A stretch of 8,635 nt of DNA. It comes from Pseudomonadota bacterium (GTDB lineage Bacteria > Pseudomonadota > Gammaproteobacteria > Pseudomonadales > Pseudohongiellaceae). Positions within the stretch are counted from its first letter, which is position 1. Each line of letters opens with the position of its first letter. Shown one piece after another: positions 6,657-8,635 of this stretch. The notes under the pieces were generated by a model. That model had not been told where the DNA came from. It did no database searches and was given only the letters and a program-made list of their open reading frames with translations. The stretch is from assembly GCA_022563075.1 (NCBI GenBank), contig JADFOC010000079.1, positions 1 to 8,635 of the forward strand, in the 5' to 3' direction. A program made the position numbers and the translations under genes.

Positions 6657-7044
6657 GCGGATAACCGCATTATCAATTGCAGCTTCTCTGCTAGTCTGCT
6701 CGCTCTCACTGAACGCTCAGGACGATCTTTCACCACATTGGAATGGTGTGTGGAACGCAGAAGGAACCCTTTTCACCATGGGCATCCAGGTGGAAAATGA
6801 TATCTTGAAAGTCACCCAAATCGAATCCATGGGCTTCGAATGGACCAATCAGGACGGCAAGATTGAAGGCAATATTGTGCAGGTGGAAATAGAGTATGCC
6901 GGTATCACCGGTATCATTCAGGCGGAACTCATCGATGCCAATACGGTGGTAGCATTTGCGCTTAGCTGTACTCCAGAATACATGGTGGTGTGTTTACTGG
7001 CCAAAGATCGGCGGGCCATCTTTAAAAAAGTAGAGTCTAACTAG
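6649..7044 (+). CDS. Small secreted protein of unknown function
   Basis: I do not recognise this 131-residue protein. It has a clear signal peptide (hydrophobic about 7-21, likely cleavage after Ala23 in LNA-QDD), leaving a mature periplasmic or secreted protein of about 108 residues. The mature part alternates short hydrophobic and polar runs (WNGVWNAEG, IQVENDILKV, GNIVQVEIEYAG, GIIQAELI), which suggests an all-beta, lipocalin-like or small barrel fold. Two cysteines (107 and 115, in CTPEYMVVC) could form a disulfide. It starts inside the NnrU gene (ATGTCTGA overlap), with AGGA seven bases upstream, so the two are probably translated together and may work together at the membrane. Confidence 0.75.
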   Translation: MSERITALSIAASLLVCSLSLNAQDDLSPHWNGVWNAEGTLFTMGIQVENDILKVTQIESMGFEWTNQDGKIEGNIVQVEIEYAGITGIIQAELIDANTVVAFALSCTPEYMVVCLLAKDRRAIFKKVESN

Positions 7045-7081
7045 AGAAACTCTGCCTAAGTATCCGGCCTCAACTCTCTAG
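7041..7081. repeat. Inverted repeat spanning two convergent stop codons
   Basis: CTAGAGA (7041-7047) and TCTCTAG (7075-7081) are perfect seven-base inverted arms with a 27-base loop. The plus-strand gene's TAG (7042-7044) lies in the left arm and the minus-strand ClpP-like gene's TAG (7078-7080) in the right arm. The loop is long and no T run follows, so it is a poor intrinsic terminator, although it occupies the only 33 bases between two converging genes. Confidence 0.35.
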
Positions 7082-7674
7082 ATTTCGGAAATGGATTTTA
7101 CTATCTTGCCAACGATTCCATATTCCACTGCTTCTTCCGCCGTCATCCAGAAATCCCTGTCCGTGTCCTTGGCAACTCGCTCCAATGGTTGACCGGTTTC
7201 ATCCGCTATTAGTTGATTGAGGCGGGCGCGCATCTTAACGATCTCTTGCGCCTGGATCTTGATGTCAGTTGCATCGCCCTGGGAACCACCTGAGGGCTGG
7301 TGCACCAGAAAACGTGTGTTAGGGAGTGAAAAACGATTCTTCTTGTCGGCAGCCAGGAAAATGGTTGTGGCTGCACTTGCGACCCAACCGGTACCGATGA
7401 CTTTCACCGTCGGCTTGATGAATTTGATTATGTCATAGACTACGTCACCCGATTCGACATGACCGCCAGGCGAGCTGATATAAATTGAAATAGGATCATC
7501 ACTTTCTGCGGCAAGTGACAACAATTGTTCGGTTACCGAGCGCGCGGTCTTGTCGGTGATATCTCCAAATATGGTAATGGCTCTGGACTTAAACAGTTTC
7601 TCGTCGAGAAAACCAGAGCGGCCGGAGCCCCTTCCGTCTTTATTGTCCTTGGGGGGAGAATTTATATCCATCAT
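7078..7674 (-). CDS. ClpP-like serine peptidase (second-type ClpP paralogue)
   Basis: This 198-residue ClpP-fold peptidase probably forms tetradecamers and degrades proteins with a Clp ATPase in the cytoplasm. The catalytic triad is complete: Ser100 in GWVASAAT, His125 in RFLVHQPSGG and Asp174 in DTDRDFW. The spacings of 25 and 49 residues equal those of E. coli ClpP. SSPGG (67-71) and AEEAVEYGIVGKI (179-191) are also typical. The Ser environment (WVASAAT instead of the usual QAASMGA), the HVESGD segment and the charged Gly-rich N-terminus (residues 5-20) place it with accessory ClpP2-type proteins rather than the housekeeping enzyme beside clpX. No ATPase gene is adjacent. The ribosome site GAGG (7678-7681) is three bases from the ATG at 7674 and six from the second ATG at 7671, so the latter may be the real start. 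It follows the cytochrome gene by 37 bases. Confidence 0.88.
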   Translation of the reverse strand: MMDINSPPKDNKDGRGSGRSGFLDEKLFKSRAITIFGDITDKTARSVTEQLLSLAAESDDPISIYISSPGGHVESGDVVYDIIKFIKPTVKVIGTGWVASAATTIFLAADKKNRFSLPNTRFLVHQPSGGSQGDATDIKIQAQEIVKMRARLNQLIADETGQPLERVAKDTDRDFWMTAEEAVEYGIVGKIVKSISEI

Positions 7675-7711
7675 AAGCCTCTTGCGTGATTGTTTATCAA
7701 GCTTAGCAATA

Positions 7712-8083
7712 CTAACTGCATGACTGTTGATTGGTTCTTAAATAGGCAATGATTTTCCAGAGGTCATCATCCCCTTGGGGAAAGTTGGAACCGAAACCTA
7801 CCATGCGCGTATTGGGCACACCGGTGGTTACCGTATTAAATATATCTTGATCACTGCCACCATGTTTCCATTCACAGTCGAACAGAAACAAGGCGTCGGT
7901 ATCCTCAGCTGTCATGGAATGGCAATAACCCGAGCAGGTGCCAACAAATAAGGCCTCACCTCTATCTACCGCCTCAGGATCGGCCATGAAAGCTTCTACC
8001 ACAGTCGGCTCGACGGGTGCAGCACCCTCGCCGCAGGCAACCAACATCAATAACGATGCACTGAACACGATTAATAACTTCAT
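7712..8083 (-). CDS. Lipoprotein c-type cytochrome with a C-x3-C-H haem site
   Basis: This 123-residue cytochrome probably takes electrons from the PQQ dehydrogenase encoded just upstream. A short signal ends in the lipobox LVAC with Cys17, so the protein should be lipid-anchored and face the periplasm. The haem site is TCSGYCH with Cys50, Cys54 and His55, three residues between the cysteines instead of the normal two. Met94 in NTRMVGFG is the likely axial ligand, and DDDLWKIIAYLR (105-116) is the usual C-terminal helix of class I cytochromes. Extra cysteines at 70 and 122 could form a disulfide. The ATG at 8083 follows GAGGA at eight bases and gives a proper signal peptide. The frame stays open much further upstream, but that part overlaps the dehydrogenase gene and is a shadow. 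The gap to the dehydrogenase stop is 31 bases, so the two are co-transcribed. Confidence 0.87.
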   Translation of the reverse strand: MKLLIVFSASLLMLVACGEGAAPVEPTVVEAFMADPEAVDRGEALFVGTCSGYCHSMTAEDTDALFLFDCEWKHGGSDQDIFNTVTTGVPNTRMVGFGSNFPQGDDDLWKIIAYLRTNQQSCS

Positions 8084-8091
8084 CAACGATT

Positions 8092-8096
8092 TCCTC
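8092..8096 (-). promoter_or_regulatory. Ribosome binding site deciding the cytochrome start
   Basis: GAGGA on the minus strand lies eight bases before the ATG at 8083. This rules in the short form with a lipoprotein signal over the longer open frame. Confidence 0.6.
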
Positions 8097-8114
8097 GGAC
8101 GCCAACGTCTTGCG

Positions 8115-8635
8115 CTAGAATTGCCCCGCATTAAGTTTGAATACGAATAACTGACCGCCCTGTGGAACCGCACTGGTGCGGGAACGATCACCGGCACCGA
8201 TAGCCAGATAAGTTTGGCCGTCCACCTGGTAGACGATTGGCTGACTTCTAATCCCGCCACCGGCATTGAAAGTCCAAAGTTCTTCACCGGTTGCTGCATT
8301 CAGGCCAAAGATCTTGCCGCTGGGGCTGCCGGAAATAACTACCCCACCCGCCGTGCTCACTACACCGGCGCGTAACGGTTCCGGATCCATATAACGCCAA
8401 CGCACTTCACCGGTATTCACGTCGATCGCGGTGAGATGACCATAATCGGTTCCTTTCGACGCGTCAGTTTCCATCGCGCCACCACCCATGTAGGCTTGTC
8501 CCTTCACGTACACTGAAATACCTTTACGCATCATCATGCAGTTTTCAACGGTGGGAATAAAAGCCAGACCCAATTCTGGATTCAAAGCCCCTGCCCAGGC
8601 CCCATTCATCCCCCCCTGCAACCCGGGACAAATGC
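8115..8635 (-). CDS. PQQ-dependent dehydrogenase, C-terminal part only
   Basis: The last 172 codons of a quinoprotein dehydrogenase are visible; the N-terminal part lies outside the window. These beta-propeller enzymes oxidise alcohols, aldoses or similar substrates in the periplasm with PQQ and pass electrons to a cytochrome c. The visible part begins ICPG-LQGG-NGAWAGALNPELG, matching the region before the last propeller blades of PQQ alcohol dehydrogenases. It contains the blade-docking repeats AIDVNTGEVRW and GLNAATGEELW, then QVDGQTYLAIGAG. It stops right after the propeller, with no fused cytochrome domain, which fits the separate lipoprotein cytochrome encoded 31 bases downstream. Which substrate it uses, and whether it is of the lanthanide- or calcium-dependent kind, depends on the missing part. 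Confidence 0.88.
   Translation of the reverse strand, partial: ICPGLQGGMNGAWAGALNPELGLAFIPTVENCMMMRKGISVYVKGQAYMGGGAMETDASKGTDYGHLTAIDVNTGEVRWRYMDPEPLRAGVVSTAGGVVISGSPSGKIFGLNAATGEELWTFNAGGGIRSQPIVYQVDGQTYLAIGAGDRSRTSAVPQGGQLFVFKLNAGQF

Noticed and set aside
8084..8299. Longer form of the cytochrome protein
   Set aside because: It would run antiphase through the end of the PQQ dehydrogenase gene and bury the lipoprotein signal internally.
1..8635. CRISPR array, tRNA, rRNA, insertion sequence or phage genes
   Set aside because: I looked for regular short repeats with spacers, cloverleaf-like segments, transposase motifs and integrases and saw none; the only direct repeat is the two-copy unit at the left edge.

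Overview
This looks like a chromosomal segment of a free-living, aerobic proteobacterium, most likely a gammaproteobacterium of the marine or oligotrophic kind. That placement is inferred from gene content: a Tat-exported molybdenum hydroxylase, a PQQ dehydrogenase with a lipoprotein cytochrome c, NnrU, a second-type ClpP and a Pi-like glutathione transferase. No rRNA or tRNA gene is present to confirm it. Base composition looks even (about half G+C), and I see no insertion sequence, phage gene, integrase or CRISPR array.

Layout, left to right. (1) Positions 1-78 are a non-coding edge holding two imperfect copies of a 31-base unit. (2) Positions 79-2897 are a tight minus-strand operon, read right to left: iron-containing alcohol dehydrogenase (maleylacetate-reductase-like subfamily), glutathione S-transferase, and an exported TraB/GumN-type protein. 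(3) Positions 2898-3053 are a divergent control region with a perfect -10 box inside an 8+8 base inverted repeat. (4) Positions 3054-5758 are a plus-strand pair encoding an isoquinoline-1-oxidoreductase-like (IorA/IorB) enzyme: a small 2x[2Fe-2S] subunit and a large Mo-cofactor subunit with a twin-arginine signal. A hairpin follows. (5) Positions 5759-6095 are gene-poor, with coding-like debris. (6) Positions 6096-7044 are a plus-strand pair: an NnrU-family membrane protein overlapping a small secreted protein of unknown function. (7) Positions 7078-8635 are a convergent minus-strand group, read right to left: a PQQ-dependent dehydrogenase (its N-terminal part lies outside the window), a lipoprotein cytochrome c with an unusual C-x3-C-H haem site, and a ClpP-like peptidase.

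How they may work together. Three separate oxidoreductase units sit close to each other: a cytoplasmic NAD(P)-type Fe-ADH, an exported Mo/Fe-S hydroxylase, and a periplasmic PQQ dehydrogenase with its own cytochrome. The first two diverge from one shared control region and may respond to the same alcohol, aldehyde or N-heterocycle substrate. The GST and TraB-like genes ride with the Fe-ADH. The substrate of none of them can be read from the sequence.

The most unusual items are the C-x3-C-H cytochrome, the dyad over the divergent promoter, the Ser-to-Cys change in the glutathione site of the GST, and the decayed stretch at about 5800-6060. I found no strong evidence for an entirely new system.
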